The notes under the pieces were generated by a model. The model did no database searches. It was not told the origin of the DNA and saw nothing but the letters and a program-made list of their open reading frames with translations. Position numbers and translations under genes: made by a program. A stretch of 64,000 nt of DNA from G963663315 sp963665165 (GTDB lineage Bacteria > Pseudomonadota > Gammaproteobacteria > Arenicellales > Poriferihabitantaceae): positions 1,364,001-1,428,000 of the forward strand of contig OY761989.1 of NCBI GenBank assembly GCA_963665165.1, in the 5' to 3' direction. Below, piece by piece: positions 33,809 through 43,230 of the stretch (the stretch's first letter is position 1; each line of letters starts with the position of its first letter).

Positions 33809-35617
33809 ATGAAAAACCGTCCAATCAGGCAACTCGACGACAAACTGATCAATCAGATTGCGGCCGGGGAAGTGGTGGAACGGCCAGCTTCCCTGTTGAA
33901 GGAACTGCTGGAAAACTGTATTGACGCCAGCGCCTCGAAAATTGAAATCCAGGTTGATCGGGGCGGAATGAAACGGATTCAGGTGGCAGACAATGGTTTC
34001 GGGATTCCACGGCGGCAGTTGACTCTTGCGCTCTCGCGCCATGCAACCAGCAAGCTGGCTGCCGCGGAGGATTTGTTCCAGGTCGGGACACTGGGATTTC
34101 GCGGTGAGGCGCTGCCCAGCATCGCCGCGGTTTCCCGGTTGACGCTTGCCTCCCGCTCCCCGGACCAGGACAGGGGGTATCAGGTGGCGGTGCAGGGAGG
34201 GCACGGGATTTCAGAGCCGGCGCCGGTGGCGCACCGGATGGGGACGACGGTGGAGGTCCAGGACCTGTTTTACAATACGCCGGCCCGGAGGAAATTCCTG
34301 CGGACCGAAAAAACCGAATTCAATCATTGCGACCAGGCCGTCAAAAAGATCGCATTGAGTCAGCCGACACTGGAAGTGGTTTTCATGCATGACGGGAAAA
34401 CGGTGTTTCATGTACTGCCGGCGCATACCGAAGAAGCCCGCAAAAAGAGAATTTCCAGTATTTGCGGGGCGCAGTTCTCCCGGCAATGCGTTTATCTGGA
34501 AAGCCAGGTCGAAACCCTGGCCCTGTCAGGCTGGACCGGGTTGCCGACATTTTCACGCGCCGGACGGGATTTGCAGTATTTCTATGTGAACGGCAGGGCG
34601 GTGAAGGACAATCTGATTGCCCATGCCGTTCGCCGGGCTTATCACGATGTGCTGTATCATGGCAGGCATCCGGCGTTTATCCTGTTTCTGGATATCAGGC
34701 CCGATCTGGTCGATGTCAATGTCCATCCCGCAAAAAGCGAAGTCCGGTTCCGTGAAAGCCGTCTGGTCCATAATTATATTTACCGGACCCTGCATCACAC
34801 GATTTCAGAATTGACCCCGAACGATGGCAAGGTGAGTCCGCCTGCCCCGGCGGACATTCCATTGGGAACTGCCCATACCGGTGGACATGGACGTTACCCG
34901 GCGCAGCAGAATCTCAGGGAGCGGGTCAGCGAACAGTTGCAGGGGTACGACGCACTGGTCCGGGGTTATCGAAACCAGGAGGCTGGACCGGGTGGCATGT
35001 CCGGGCATCCGCTGACCGGGAATGACCGCGATGTTCCGCCGCTGGGCTACGCCATTGCACAGTTGAAGGGAATTTATATCCTGGCCGAGAACAGTGAGGG
35101 CTTGATCATGGTGGACATGCATGCCGCTCATGAAAGGATCACTTATGAAACGCTCAAGGCCCAGGCCAGGGAGAATGGCCTGAACAGTCAGCCCTTGCTG
35201 GTGCCTGTGCAGATCAATGTGAGCCAGTCGGAAGCCCGGATCGCAGAGGACTATATGGAGGAATTTGAAAACCTGGGTGTCGAAATCAATCGACTGGGGG
35301 AGGAAAAGCTGGTGATCCGGTCCATGCCCGATTTGCTGTCCCGGTCGGATGTCGAAAACCTGATCCGGGACACATTGTCCGATTTGGCCGAGTTTGGCGT
35401 CAGCGCACGGATACAGGACGCACAGAATGAAATCCTGTCATCGGTGGCGTGTCACGGTTCCGTGCGGGCGAATCGAAAACTTGAGCTGGCCGAGATGAAC
35501 TCGCTGCTACGGCAAATGGAAGAGGTCGAACGCTCCGGGCAATGCAATCATGGCCGCCCAACCTGGATGAGCGTGTCGCTGGCTGAAATAGACAAATGGT
35601 TCATGCGTGGCCGCTGA
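33809..35617 (+). CDS. mutL: DNA mismatch repair protein MutL, endonuclease type
   Basis: Mismatch-repair matchmaker, about 602 residues from ATG 33809 (product MKNRPIRQLDDKLINQIAAGEVV). GHKL ATPase motifs: ELLENCIDASA, DNGFGIP and GFRGEALPSIAAVSR. The C-terminal domain has DMHAAHE-RITYE (residues 436-447, matching DQHA(X)2E(X)4E), SVACHGSVRA and CNHGRP, the metal-site motifs of endonuclease-active MutL. That matches organisms without MutH and differs from E. coli MutL. It begins 14 bases after amiC and overlaps miaA by 22. Confidence 0.95.
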   Translation: MKNRPIRQLDDKLINQIAAGEVVERPASLLKELLENCIDASASKIEIQVDRGGMKRIQVADNGFGIPRRQLTLALSRHATSKLAAAEDLFQVGTLGFRGEALPSIAAVSRLTLASRSPDQDRGYQVAVQGGHGISEPAPVAHRMGTTVEVQDLFYNTPARRKFLRTEKTEFNHCDQAVKKIALSQPTLEVVFMHDGKTVFHVLPAHTEEARKKRISSICGAQFSRQCVYLESQVETLALSGWTGLPTFSRAGRDLQYFYVNGRAVKDNLIAHAVRRAYHDVLYHGRHPAFILFLDIRPDLVDVNVHPAKSEVRFRESRLVHNYIYRTLHHTISELTPNDGKVSPPAPADIPLGTAHTGGHGRYPAQQNLRERVSEQLQGYDALVRGYRNQEAGPGGMSGHPLTGNDRDVPPLGYAIAQLKGIYILAENSEGLIMVDMHAAHERITYETLKAQARENGLNSQPLLVPVQINVSQSEARIAEDYMEEFENLGVEINRLGEEKLVIRSMPDLLSRSDVENLIRDTLSDLAEFGVSARIQDAQNEILSSVACHGSVRANRKLELAEMNSLLRQMEEVERSGQCNHGRPTWMSVSLAEIDKWFMRGR

Positions 35618-36588
35618 GCCAACAGGCGGTTATCTTCCTGATGGGGCCGACGGCGTCCGGGAAGACCGCAATGGCCGCGCGGATACAGGATGAATTCGAA
35701 AGCGAACTGGTCAGTGTGGACGCGGCCCAGGTGTATCGCGGAATGGATATCGGGACGGCAAAACCGGACTCCGCGTTCCTGGCCCGCTATCCTCATCACC
35801 TGATTGATATCCGGGACCCCGACGAACCTTATTCATCTGCCGGGTTTTGCGGTGACGCGGCTGGTCTGGTTGATTCGATCATCGGTCGAAATAATCTTCC
35901 AGTGTTGGTGGGGGGCACCCTGTTTTATTTCTCCGCGCTAGAAAACGGGCTGTCGGCGCTGCCTTCGACCGATGCGGCGACCCGGATGCGGGTCCGGGAT
36001 GAAATCGAGCGTCAGGGGCTTGAATCTGTTTATGATCGACTGGCGCGGATTGATCCCGGCACCGCGAGAAGGCTGGCTCCGACAGACTCACAAAGAATTC
36101 AGCGAGCGGTCGAAATTTACAGGTTGACCGGAATCCCGCCGTCCAGGCTTGCCGCTCAAACCCGAAGACAGGGGCTGAACCGCCCGATCATGAAAATAGC
36201 CTTGTTCACAGGGGATCGCAAGGTATTGCACAAACGGGTGGAAACCCGCTTCGAGACCATGATCGGGCAAGGTCTTGTGGCGGAAGTGGAGTCCCTGCTA
36301 TCGAAACTGGATAATCCTTTCCTGTTGCCTTCCATGCGATGTGCAGGGTATCGGCAGGTTGTTCAATATCTGCGCGGGGACACGGATTACAGCCAGATGG
36401 TACAAAATGCCGTCGCTGCAACCCGGCAACTTGCCAAGCGGCAACTGACCTGGTTGAGGAATCAATCGAATGTCGTCTGGTTCGATACCGAAAAAGCCGG
36501 AGTGTCCGATTCGATACTGGCTTATTTGAAAGCGCACCCGCTGACCATGAACCGCAGAAAGACTACAGACCGCCATTTCACTTTATGA
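35596..36588 (+). CDS. miaA: tRNA dimethylallyltransferase
   Basis: Adds a dimethylallyl group to A37 of tRNAs reading UNN codons. 330 residues. P-loop GPTASGKTA at 17-25, SVDAAQVYRGMDIGTAKP, HHLIDIRDP, VLVGGTLFYFSAL (usual GGT-LY-AL) and AGYRQVVQYL near the C-terminus. Its start overlaps the mutL end by 22 bases. mutL-miaA-hfq-hflX is the classical order. Confidence 0.95.
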   Translation: MVHAWPLSQQAVIFLMGPTASGKTAMAARIQDEFESELVSVDAAQVYRGMDIGTAKPDSAFLARYPHHLIDIRDPDEPYSSAGFCGDAAGLVDSIIGRNNLPVLVGGTLFYFSALENGLSALPSTDAATRMRVRDEIERQGLESVYDRLARIDPGTARRLAPTDSQRIQRAVEIYRLTGIPPSRLAAQTRRQGLNRPIMKIALFTGDRKVLHKRVETRFETMIGQGLVAEVESLLSKLDNPFLLPSMRCAGYRQVVQYLRGDTDYSQMVQNAVAATRQLAKRQLTWLRNQSNVVWFDTEKAGVSDSILAYLKAHPLTMNRRKTTDRHFTL

Positions 36589-36717
36589 TAATATGGGCAT
36601 GAAATTTCGGGATTCTGCCAATCGCCGGCCGCCCTGGCCGGTAGTGGACCAGGGGCCGGGGTTTGAGGCTGGGAACCTCCAGTATAAAGCGATCAAAAAT
36701 AAAAAAAGGTGAATGTC

Positions 36718-36978
36718 ATGACACAACAACGGGGAACGGCTTTGCAGGACCCATTCCTGAATACATTGAGAAAAGAGCGAATCCCGGTATCCATATTTCT
36801 GGTAAACGGGATCAAGCTGCAGGGTCAGGTGGACTCGTTCGATCAGTTTGTTATTCTTCTTCGCAATACGGTGAATCAGATGATTTACAAGCATGCGATT
36901 TCCACCATCGTTCCCGCGCGGGTCGTACGAATCGCGTCGGAGAACGAAGAAAACGAAAACCGGAATGAGAACAGGTAG
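36718..36978 (+). CDS. hfq: RNA chaperone Hfq
   Basis: Hexameric Sm-like protein pairing small RNAs with mRNAs. 86 residues from ATG 36718, with AAGGTG six bases upstream (an in-frame GTG lies at 36709). Sm1 (IPVSIFLVNGIKLQGQVDSFDQFVILL) and Sm2 (QMIYKHAISTIVPAR) are intact, including the YKHAI motif of the proximal face; the Asn/Glu-rich tail is short. It sits 129 bases after miaA. Confidence 0.96.
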   Translation: MTQQRGTALQDPFLNTLRKERIPVSIFLVNGIKLQGQVDSFDQFVILLRNTVNQMIYKHAISTIVPARVVRIASENEENENRNENR

Positions 36979-37004
36979 AACCGAATACGAATTCCCGGGG
37001 GTTT

Positions 37005-38372
37005 TTGAACCTGTTTAATTCAGTAGAAGATCAGATCGACCGGAAAGGGCTGGGAGAACGGGCCATTCTGGTGAGACAGGAAGCCCTGCCTTGTGCAGAA
37101 CCCGGGAAACCGCTGGAAGAGTTGTTGCAGCTTGCAAGGTCAGCGGGCGCCGAGGTCTGCCGTTGCCTGGTAATGGTCAGGCCGAAGCCGGTATCCGCGA
37201 CATTTATCGGCAAGGGCAAGGTTCAGGAGCTGGCGGACCTGGTCAGGATGGAGGATGCGACCCTGGTCATTTTCGACCATGCAATCAGCTCGGTACAGGA
37301 AAGGAATATTGAAAGGATCGTTCATTGCAGGGTGTTGGACCGGCCGGGACTGATCCTGGATATTTTTGCCCAGCGCGCGACCTCGAGTGAAGGAAAATTA
37401 CAGGTCGAGCTGGCGCAGCTCAGGCACCTGTCAACCAGGCTGGTACGGGGTTGGACCCACCTTGAACGACAAAAAGGGGGAATCGGGCTCAGGGGACCCG
37501 GTGAGTCCCAGCTCGAAACAGACCGGCGGTTGATCGGCAAGCGTATAAAAACGCTGACCCGCAGGCTCGACCGGGTGGAAGCGCAAAGATCACTCCGCAG
37601 AAGGGCCAGACACAGAACGCCTGTGCCGACCGTTTCCCTGGTTGGTTATACCAATGCCGGCAAGTCTTCGCTGTTCAAGGCCCTGACCGGCGAGGAAGTC
37701 CTGATTGAAGACAAATTGTTTGCCACACTGGATCCGACCATGCGCCGCCTGGAAATACCTGGTTTCGGGGATATCGTGTTGTCCGATACGGTGGGATTCA
37801 TCCGGGACCTGCCGCACACACTGGTTGCGGCCTTCCACTCGACCCTGGAAGAGGTTGCGAGCGCCAGTTGCCTGTTGCTGGTTAATGATTATTCTGACCC
37901 GGACCACGCTGAATTTCACCAGCATGTTTTGCAGGTACTCCGGGAAATTGGCGCCGATTCCATTCCTGTTATCACCGTTTTCAATAAAATTGACCTGACC
38001 GGAGACCGGCCCCGCACAAAAAACAATAAGGAAGGGGAGGTCGGCAGGGTCTGGCTCTCGGCTGAATCCGGAGTGGGTCTCGACCTGTTGCTGGACTGTA
38101 TTCGTGGCCTGCTGTCGAAATCCCGCCAGACATTCAGATTGACCCTGGCTCCGGGAGCCGGTGCGCTGCGGTCACAGCTTTACCGGAAATGCCAGGTGAT
38201 GGAAGAAAGCGCCGATGATTCCGGCAGTATTTCCATGACCGTGAAAATGGAGCCGGCCGTGTGGGGGTGGCTGGCGTCGCAGAAACAGCATTGCGGATTA
38301 TGGAGTCATGACCGGTCAGGCGGCGCAGATGGCGGCCGTGTCATGGATGATACTGATTTCGTCGTAATGTGA
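37005..38372 (+). CDS. hflX: Ribosome-associated GTPase HflX
   Basis: GTPase that splits stalled ribosomes. 455 residues beginning at TTG 37005, with GGGGG just upstream. N-terminal HflX domain (ATFIGKGKVQELADLV, IFDHAISSVQERNIE, KLQVELAQLRHLSTRL, GPGESQLETDRR), then the G domain with GYTNAGKSSLF, SDTVGFIRDLPHTLVAAFHSTLEE and NKIDL. hflK and hflC, which follow hflX in many relatives, are absent here: a terminator-like hairpin and gyrA come next. Confidence 0.95.
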   Translation: MNLFNSVEDQIDRKGLGERAILVRQEALPCAEPGKPLEELLQLARSAGAEVCRCLVMVRPKPVSATFIGKGKVQELADLVRMEDATLVIFDHAISSVQERNIERIVHCRVLDRPGLILDIFAQRATSSEGKLQVELAQLRHLSTRLVRGWTHLERQKGGIGLRGPGESQLETDRRLIGKRIKTLTRRLDRVEAQRSLRRRARHRTPVPTVSLVGYTNAGKSSLFKALTGEEVLIEDKLFATLDPTMRRLEIPGFGDIVLSDTVGFIRDLPHTLVAAFHSTLEEVASASCLLLVNDYSDPDHAEFHQHVLQVLREIGADSIPVITVFNKIDLTGDRPRTKNNKEGEVGRVWLSAESGVGLDLLLDCIRGLLSKSRQTFRLTLAPGAGALRSQLYRKCQVMEESADDSGSISMTVKMEPAVWGWLASQKQHCGLWSHDRSGGADGGRVMDDTDFVVM

Positions 38373-38403
38373 TAAAATCCCGATACAGTACATGATCTGG
38401 CGC

Positions 38404-38430
38404 GTGTCGGTCCGGCACTTTAAATTTTTA
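38404..38430 (+). terminator. Intrinsic terminator-like hairpin after hflX
   Basis: GTGTC-GGTCC-GGCAC forms a 5-bp stem (one G.U pair) with a 5-base loop at 38404-38418. It is followed by TTTAAATTTTT and lies 32 bases after the hflX stop. Confidence 0.5.
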
Positions 38431-38511
38431 AATATAGCTATTAATTTCAATATATTATGTTCCACTATTAAGAAAAATTATAGATATTGATTTTAACCTC
38501 TGAACTCACTG
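38419..38511 (+). promoter_or_regulatory. AT-rich gyrA upstream region
   Basis: About 80 bases before gyrA are nearly pure A/T, in sharp contrast to the surrounding GC-rich genes. Several -10-like hexamers (TATATT, TTATAG) occur, but no unique -35/-10 pair stands out. gyrA promoters are classically relaxation-stimulated; an AT-rich, easily melted region would suit that. Exact start unresolved. Confidence 0.4.
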
Positions 38512-41109
38512 ATGACTGAAACCTCTTTCGCAAAGGAAACACTGCCGACAAATCTTGAAAAAGAGATGCGGCAATCCTATCTGGACTATGCCATGAGCGT
38601 GATCGTCGGTCGGGCTTTGCCGGATATCCGGGATGGGTTGAAGCCGGTTCACCGCCGGGTGTTATATGCGATGTCGGTGTTGGGGAATGACTGGAACAAG
38701 GCTTACAAGAAATCCGCCAGAGTGGTCGGTGACGTAATCGGCAAGTACCATCCACATGGTGAGACCGCGGTATACGATACCATCGTCAGAATGGCCCAGA
38801 GTTTTTCCATGCGTTGCATGCTGGTGGACGGGCAAGGCAATTTCGGGTCTGTTGACGGGGATTCCCCCGCGGCGATGCGTTATACCGAGATTCGTCTGTC
38901 CCGTATCGCTCACGAGCTGCTGGCCGACCTTGAAAAGGAAACGGTTGATTTTGGTCCGAACTATGACGAGACCGAGATCCAGCCTCTGGTACTGCCGACC
39001 CGTGTTCCCAATTTGCTGGTAAATGGTTCCACCGGTATCGCCGTGGGCATGGCGACCAATGTTCCGCCGCATAACCTGGGCGAAACGATCGACGCCTGTT
39101 TTGCCTTGATGGAAAATCCGGATATCCCGATACCGCAATTGATGGAATATCTGCCCGGTCCGGATTTTCCCACTGCGGGGATTATCAATGGACACAGCGG
39201 TATTCGTGAGGCATATGAAACCGGACGCGGCCGGATTCATGTTCGCGCCAGGGCTGAAATTGAAACCATCCGTAACGGGCGCGAATCCATTGTGATTCAT
39301 GAATTGCCTTACCAGGTCAACAAGGCGCGTCTGATCGAGAAAATAGCCAGACTGGTCAAAAACAGGAATCTCGGAGGAATATCGGCGATTCGTGACGAAT
39401 CCGATAAATCCGGAATGCGGGTGGTGATTGAAATCAAGCGGGGTGAACAGGCTGAAGTCATCCTCAACAATCTGTACAAACAGACCAGTATGCAGACCGT
39501 ATTCGGGATCAATATCGTCGCGTTGAGTGACAACCGGCCTCGCGTTTTCAATCTGAAAGATGTCCTCAACGAGTTTATAAAACACCGGCGTGAAGTGGTT
39601 ACCCGACGAACCGTTTTCGAGTTGGGCAAAGCGCGTGGCCGGGCACATATTCTGGAGGGTCTGGCTGTCGCGCTGGCAAACATCGACCCGGTTATCGCGT
39701 TGATCCGGGCAGCCAGAACCTCCACTGAGGCAAGGGAAAAGCTGTTGGGTCAACGCTGGGAGCCGGGGGCGGTAACCGGGATGCTGGCGCGTTCGGACTC
39801 CGGTCTTTCCCGCCCCGGATCCATAGGCGCGGAATATGGCCTGGGTGGATCCGGGGGTGAGTCCGGCTATCGACTTTCATCCGGGCAGGCCCAGGCCATA
39901 CTGGATTTGAGGCTCCACAGGCTGACCGGCCTCGAGCAGGAAAAGATCCACAGGGAATATCAGGATATCGTCGAAGACATCCTGGCATTGACGGGAATCC
40001 TCAGTGACCCGGACCGGTTGGTGGAAGTGATTCGCGGGGAGTTGAAAGAAATCCGTGATCGATACAATGATGACCGGCGCACTGAAATCATTGAAGATAT
40101 GATTGATCTTTCGAGGGAGGACCTGATCCCGGAGGAAGATATGGTGGTTACCATTTCCCATGAAGGCTACGCCAAATCCCAGCCGGTATCGGATTATTCG
40201 GCCCAGAAACGGGGCGGTAAGGGACGAGTGGCGACACGAACCAAGGAAGAGGACTTCGTCAAGCAGATGTTTGTCGCCCATTCCCACGATATCATTTTAT
40301 GTTTTTCCGATATGGGCAAGGTTTACTGGCTGCGAACGTTCGAGTTGACTCAGGCGGGTCGTCAGGCCAGAGGCAGACCGCTGGTTAACCTGTTGCCGCT
40401 GGACAGTGGCGAACAGGTTACGGCCATGCTGCCTATCAAGAAGTATGAGGAAGGTGGGAACCTGCTCATGGCGACTGCGCTGGGTTTCGTTAAAAAATGT
40501 AAGCTGAGTGACTTTTCGAAGCCCAGAAGTTCGGGGCTGCGGGCGGTCAGCCTGCAGGAAAACGATCACCTGGTCGGAGTGGCCGTAACCAATGGCAGCG
40601 AAGATATTCTGCTGGTAAGCGATGCCGGCAAGGCGATACGATTTTCTGAAAACGTCGTTCGTGTGATGGGGCGGACGGCAAGAGGGGTGCGGGGCATTCG
40701 TATGAAACCGGGGAATCAGGTGATAGCGCTTATAGCGCTGCCTGACGCCGGACAAGGCAACGCGGAAAACAACGGAGCCGATGAACCGACCATATTGACG
40801 GCCACTGAGAATGGCTATGGCAAACGTACGCTGATCTCGGATTTCCCGCGTAAGGGCCGGGCCGGACAGGGTGTGATAGCGATCAAGACATCGGATCGAA
40901 ACGGCAAGGTCGTCAGCGCCCATATCGTGAGTAGGGCGGACGAGGTCATGTTGATTACCGATGGCGGAATTCTGATCAGAACCCGTGTCGGGGAAATTTC
41001 GACGATAGGCCGGAATGTCCAGGGAGTCCGGTTGATTTCATTGGGCAATGATGACCGTCTTGTCTGTGTCAGCAATCTCGTTGATCCGGACAATTCGGAG
41101 GATGAGTGA
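38512..41109 (+). CDS. gyrA: DNA gyrase subunit A
   Basis: Breakage-reunion subunit of gyrase, 865 residues, full length. Catalytic tyrosine is Tyr124 in AAMRYTE. The quinolone-determining region reads GKYHPHGETAVYDTIVRMAQ: Glu84 and Thr85 where E. coli has Asp82 and Ser83, with the third acidic site Asp89 retained. The C-terminal beta-pinwheel contains the GyrA-box QKRGGKGR needed for DNA wrapping. A glycine/serine-rich insert (about residues 440-460) precedes QAQAILDLRLHRLTGLE. It heads the aromatic amino acid gene run; serC, often found between gyrA and pheA, is missing. Confidence 0.97.
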   Translation: MTETSFAKETLPTNLEKEMRQSYLDYAMSVIVGRALPDIRDGLKPVHRRVLYAMSVLGNDWNKAYKKSARVVGDVIGKYHPHGETAVYDTIVRMAQSFSMRCMLVDGQGNFGSVDGDSPAAMRYTEIRLSRIAHELLADLEKETVDFGPNYDETEIQPLVLPTRVPNLLVNGSTGIAVGMATNVPPHNLGETIDACFALMENPDIPIPQLMEYLPGPDFPTAGIINGHSGIREAYETGRGRIHVRARAEIETIRNGRESIVIHELPYQVNKARLIEKIARLVKNRNLGGISAIRDESDKSGMRVVIEIKRGEQAEVILNNLYKQTSMQTVFGINIVALSDNRPRVFNLKDVLNEFIKHRREVVTRRTVFELGKARGRAHILEGLAVALANIDPVIALIRAARTSTEAREKLLGQRWEPGAVTGMLARSDSGLSRPGSIGAEYGLGGSGGESGYRLSSGQAQAILDLRLHRLTGLEQEKIHREYQDIVEDILALTGILSDPDRLVEVIRGELKEIRDRYNDDRRTEIIEDMIDLSREDLIPEEDMVVTISHEGYAKSQPVSDYSAQKRGGKGRVATRTKEEDFVKQMFVAHSHDIILCFSDMGKVYWLRTFELTQAGRQARGRPLVNLLPLDSGEQVTAMLPIKKYEEGGNLLMATALGFVKKCKLSDFSKPRSSGLRAVSLQENDHLVGVAVTNGSEDILLVSDAGKAIRFSENVVRVMGRTARGVRGIRMKPGNQVIALIALPDAGQGNAENNGADEPTILTATENGYGKRTLISDFPRKGRAGQGVIAIKTSDRNGKVVSAHIVSRADEVMLITDGGILIRTRVGEISTIGRNVQGVRLISLGNDDRLVCVSNLVDPDNSEDE

Positions 41110-41191
41110 CCGGATGCCGAAATCACGGATCCTGTCATTCACCAGGGTCGGACTGCCCTGCCCGGAAACACAGGTCAAACCGTAATCGTCC

Positions 41192-42307
41192 ATGAAAACC
41201 GATAAAACCCTGAAAGCGGTCCGGGACCGGATTGACATCATTGATGAGAATATCCTGAACCTGATCAATGATCGCTTGAGCGCCGCGAAAACCATAGCGC
41301 ATATCAAGGACGGCCTGGATGAGCCTGCGGTTTATCGACCGGAAAGAGAGGCACAGGTGCTGAGCCGATTGAAAAAGCTGAATTCGGGTCTGCTGGGGAA
41401 CAGCGAACTGGAAAGCCTGTTTCGGGAAATCATGTCGATTACCCGTCAGATCCAGGCCCCGTTGACCGTTTCGGTGCTTGGCCCTTCGGGTACTTACAGT
41501 GAAGCCGCGGCGAGGCAGCATTTCGGCAGTGATATCGATATTGTGGATTTCCCGATCATCGATGAAATTTTCAAGGCGACGGAAAACGGACAGACCGACT
41601 TTTCAGTGGTGCCGGTCGAAAACTCCACTGAAGGGGGGGTTACCGGTACGCTGGACCGGTTGATCACGACTTCCCTGACCATTTGCGGGGAGATCAATTT
41701 CCACATCAAACATAATCTGATGAGCCGTGGAAACGATCCTTCCGCTATCCAAACGATTTACGCCCATACCCAGTCCCTGGGGCAGTGCAAACGCTGGATC
41801 GATACCAACTATCCGACCGCGAAACGGATTCCTGTCAGCAGTAATGCCGATGCGGCGGTGCGGGCGTCTGCTGAAACCGGCGCCGCGGCGATTGCCGGGG
41901 AAATGGCGTCAGTCCATTATGGTCTGGACATCCTGTTTGAAAATATAGAGGATGAGTCAGGCAATACCACCCGTTTCCTGATCCTGTCCAATCGTGAGAC
42001 GCCGCCGAGCGGGTATGATAAAACCAGCTTGCTGTTGTCGTGCCGCAGTCGACCGGGAGCGCTGGTCCACTTGTTGACCCCTTTGCTGGAAGAGCAGATC
42101 GACATGACCAGAATCGAGTCACGGCCGTCCAGGATCAGTTTGTGGGACTATGTTTTCTTTATTGATTTTCTCGGGCACGGGGATGAGGAGCACGTTGCCA
42201 GGGCATTGAGCCGGATCAGAAGCGAGGCCGGCCTGTACAAAAGTCTCGGTTCATATCCCGCGTCCATTAAAGTTCCGAATTCACGCATAGCCGCCGATCT
42301 TTCGTGA
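41192..42307 (+). CDS. pheA: Bifunctional chorismate mutase/prephenate dehydratase
   Basis: Converts chorismate to phenylpyruvate for phenylalanine. 371 residues: AroQ chorismate mutase (about 1-90, DRIDIIDENILNLINDRLSAAKTI, with YRPEREAQVL), prephenate dehydratase (about 92-275, GPSGTYSEAAARQHFG, VPVENSTEGGV, and the catalytic NTTRF motif) and a C-terminal ACT domain (SCRSRPGALVHLL with ESRPSR) for phenylalanine feedback. Its end overlaps tyrA by four bases. Confidence 0.96.
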   Translation: MKTDKTLKAVRDRIDIIDENILNLINDRLSAAKTIAHIKDGLDEPAVYRPEREAQVLSRLKKLNSGLLGNSELESLFREIMSITRQIQAPLTVSVLGPSGTYSEAAARQHFGSDIDIVDFPIIDEIFKATENGQTDFSVVPVENSTEGGVTGTLDRLITTSLTICGEINFHIKHNLMSRGNDPSAIQTIYAHTQSLGQCKRWIDTNYPTAKRIPVSSNADAAVRASAETGAAAIAGEMASVHYGLDILFENIEDESGNTTRFLILSNRETPPSGYDKTSLLLSCRSRPGALVHLLTPLLEEQIDMTRIESRPSRISLWDYVFFIDFLGHGDEEHVARALSRIRSEAGLYKSLGSYPASIKVPNSRIAADLS

Positions 42308-43197
42308 AAGATTCCGCTCTCCTGAAGATACCGAGCGTCGCTGTTTTCGGTGTTGGCCTGATTGGCGGATCCCTGGCAAAGTCATTGAAGAAATCCGGGG
42401 CGGCGGGTCATATCATTGGCGTTGGCCGAGCCATGGTGAATCTGCAAAAAGCAAAGGACGTGGGCGCCATCGATGAGATACAGGCCGATCCGGTCCAGGC
42501 TGCCGGGGATGCGGACCTGATTGTGCTGGCGACACCGGTCAACACCATCACTGAACTGATCAGGGTCATTGCGCCAGCCATGTCGAAGGAAAAGATTCTC
42601 ACCGATGTGGGCAGCGTCAAATATGGTATTGTCCGGTCCGCCAGACAGGCGCTGGATCATCATATCGGTCAGTTCGTGCCGGGTCATCCTGTTGCCGGAC
42701 GGGAACAATCAGGGATTGACGCCGCTTCCGGAGATCTTTTCGAGAATCACAAGGTGATACTGACGCCATTGCCGGAAACCAATCCCGACGCGGTTGACCG
42801 GGTACGGAAAATGTGGGAATCAACGGGCGCGCAGGTAAAAAACATGCCGGTGGAAGATCATGACCGGGTGCTATCCGTTACCAGCCATCTCCCGCACATA
42901 CTGGCTTATGTGATGATGGATTTTCTTTCCAGGTCGCCGGACCGGAGCAGTTGTTACGAAATGACGGCGGGCGGTTTTTACGATTTCACCCGGACCGCTT
43001 CAAGCGACCCGGAAATGTGGCGCGACATATCGTTGATGAACAGCGAATGCCTGACCAGACACATTCAGGAATATCAGGAAAAGCTGGAAGAAGTTGTCTG
43101 CATGATCCGGAAAATGGATGGAAAGGGGATCGAAAATCTGTTTGCCTCAGCCAAACAGGCCAGAAATCTGGTCTCAGAGAGACGGAAGCAGTTCTGA
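42304..43197 (+). CDS. tyrA: Prephenate/arogenate dehydrogenase
   Basis: NAD(P)-dependent oxidative decarboxylation of prephenate (or arogenate) toward tyrosine. 297 residues, GTG start overlapping the pheA stop (GTGA). N-terminal Rossmann GVGLIGGSLAKSLKKSG, LATPVNTI, TDVGSVK and the substrate region FVPGHPVAGREQSG. No ACT domain. In Pseudomonas the equivalent protein is fused to AroA; here the two are separate, 33 bases apart. Substrate preference is not readable from sequence. Confidence 0.94.
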   Translation: MKDSALLKIPSVAVFGVGLIGGSLAKSLKKSGAAGHIIGVGRAMVNLQKAKDVGAIDEIQADPVQAAGDADLIVLATPVNTITELIRVIAPAMSKEKILTDVGSVKYGIVRSARQALDHHIGQFVPGHPVAGREQSGIDAASGDLFENHKVILTPLPETNPDAVDRVRKMWESTGAQVKNMPVEDHDRVLSVTSHLPHILAYVMMDFLSRSPDRSSCYEMTAGGFYDFTRTASSDPEMWRDISLMNSECLTRHIQEYQEKLEEVVCMIRKMDGKGIENLFASAKQARNLVSERRKQF

Positions 43198-43230
43198 TTC
43201 ATTGCCACAGAACCGTCCAGGCCGACACTC

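Noticed and set aside
36625..36641. Perfect 6-bp GC hairpin (CCGGCC-GCCCT-GGCCGG) between miaA and hfq
   Set aside because: No T-run follows and no small-RNA or terminator context is evident, so I could not assign a role.
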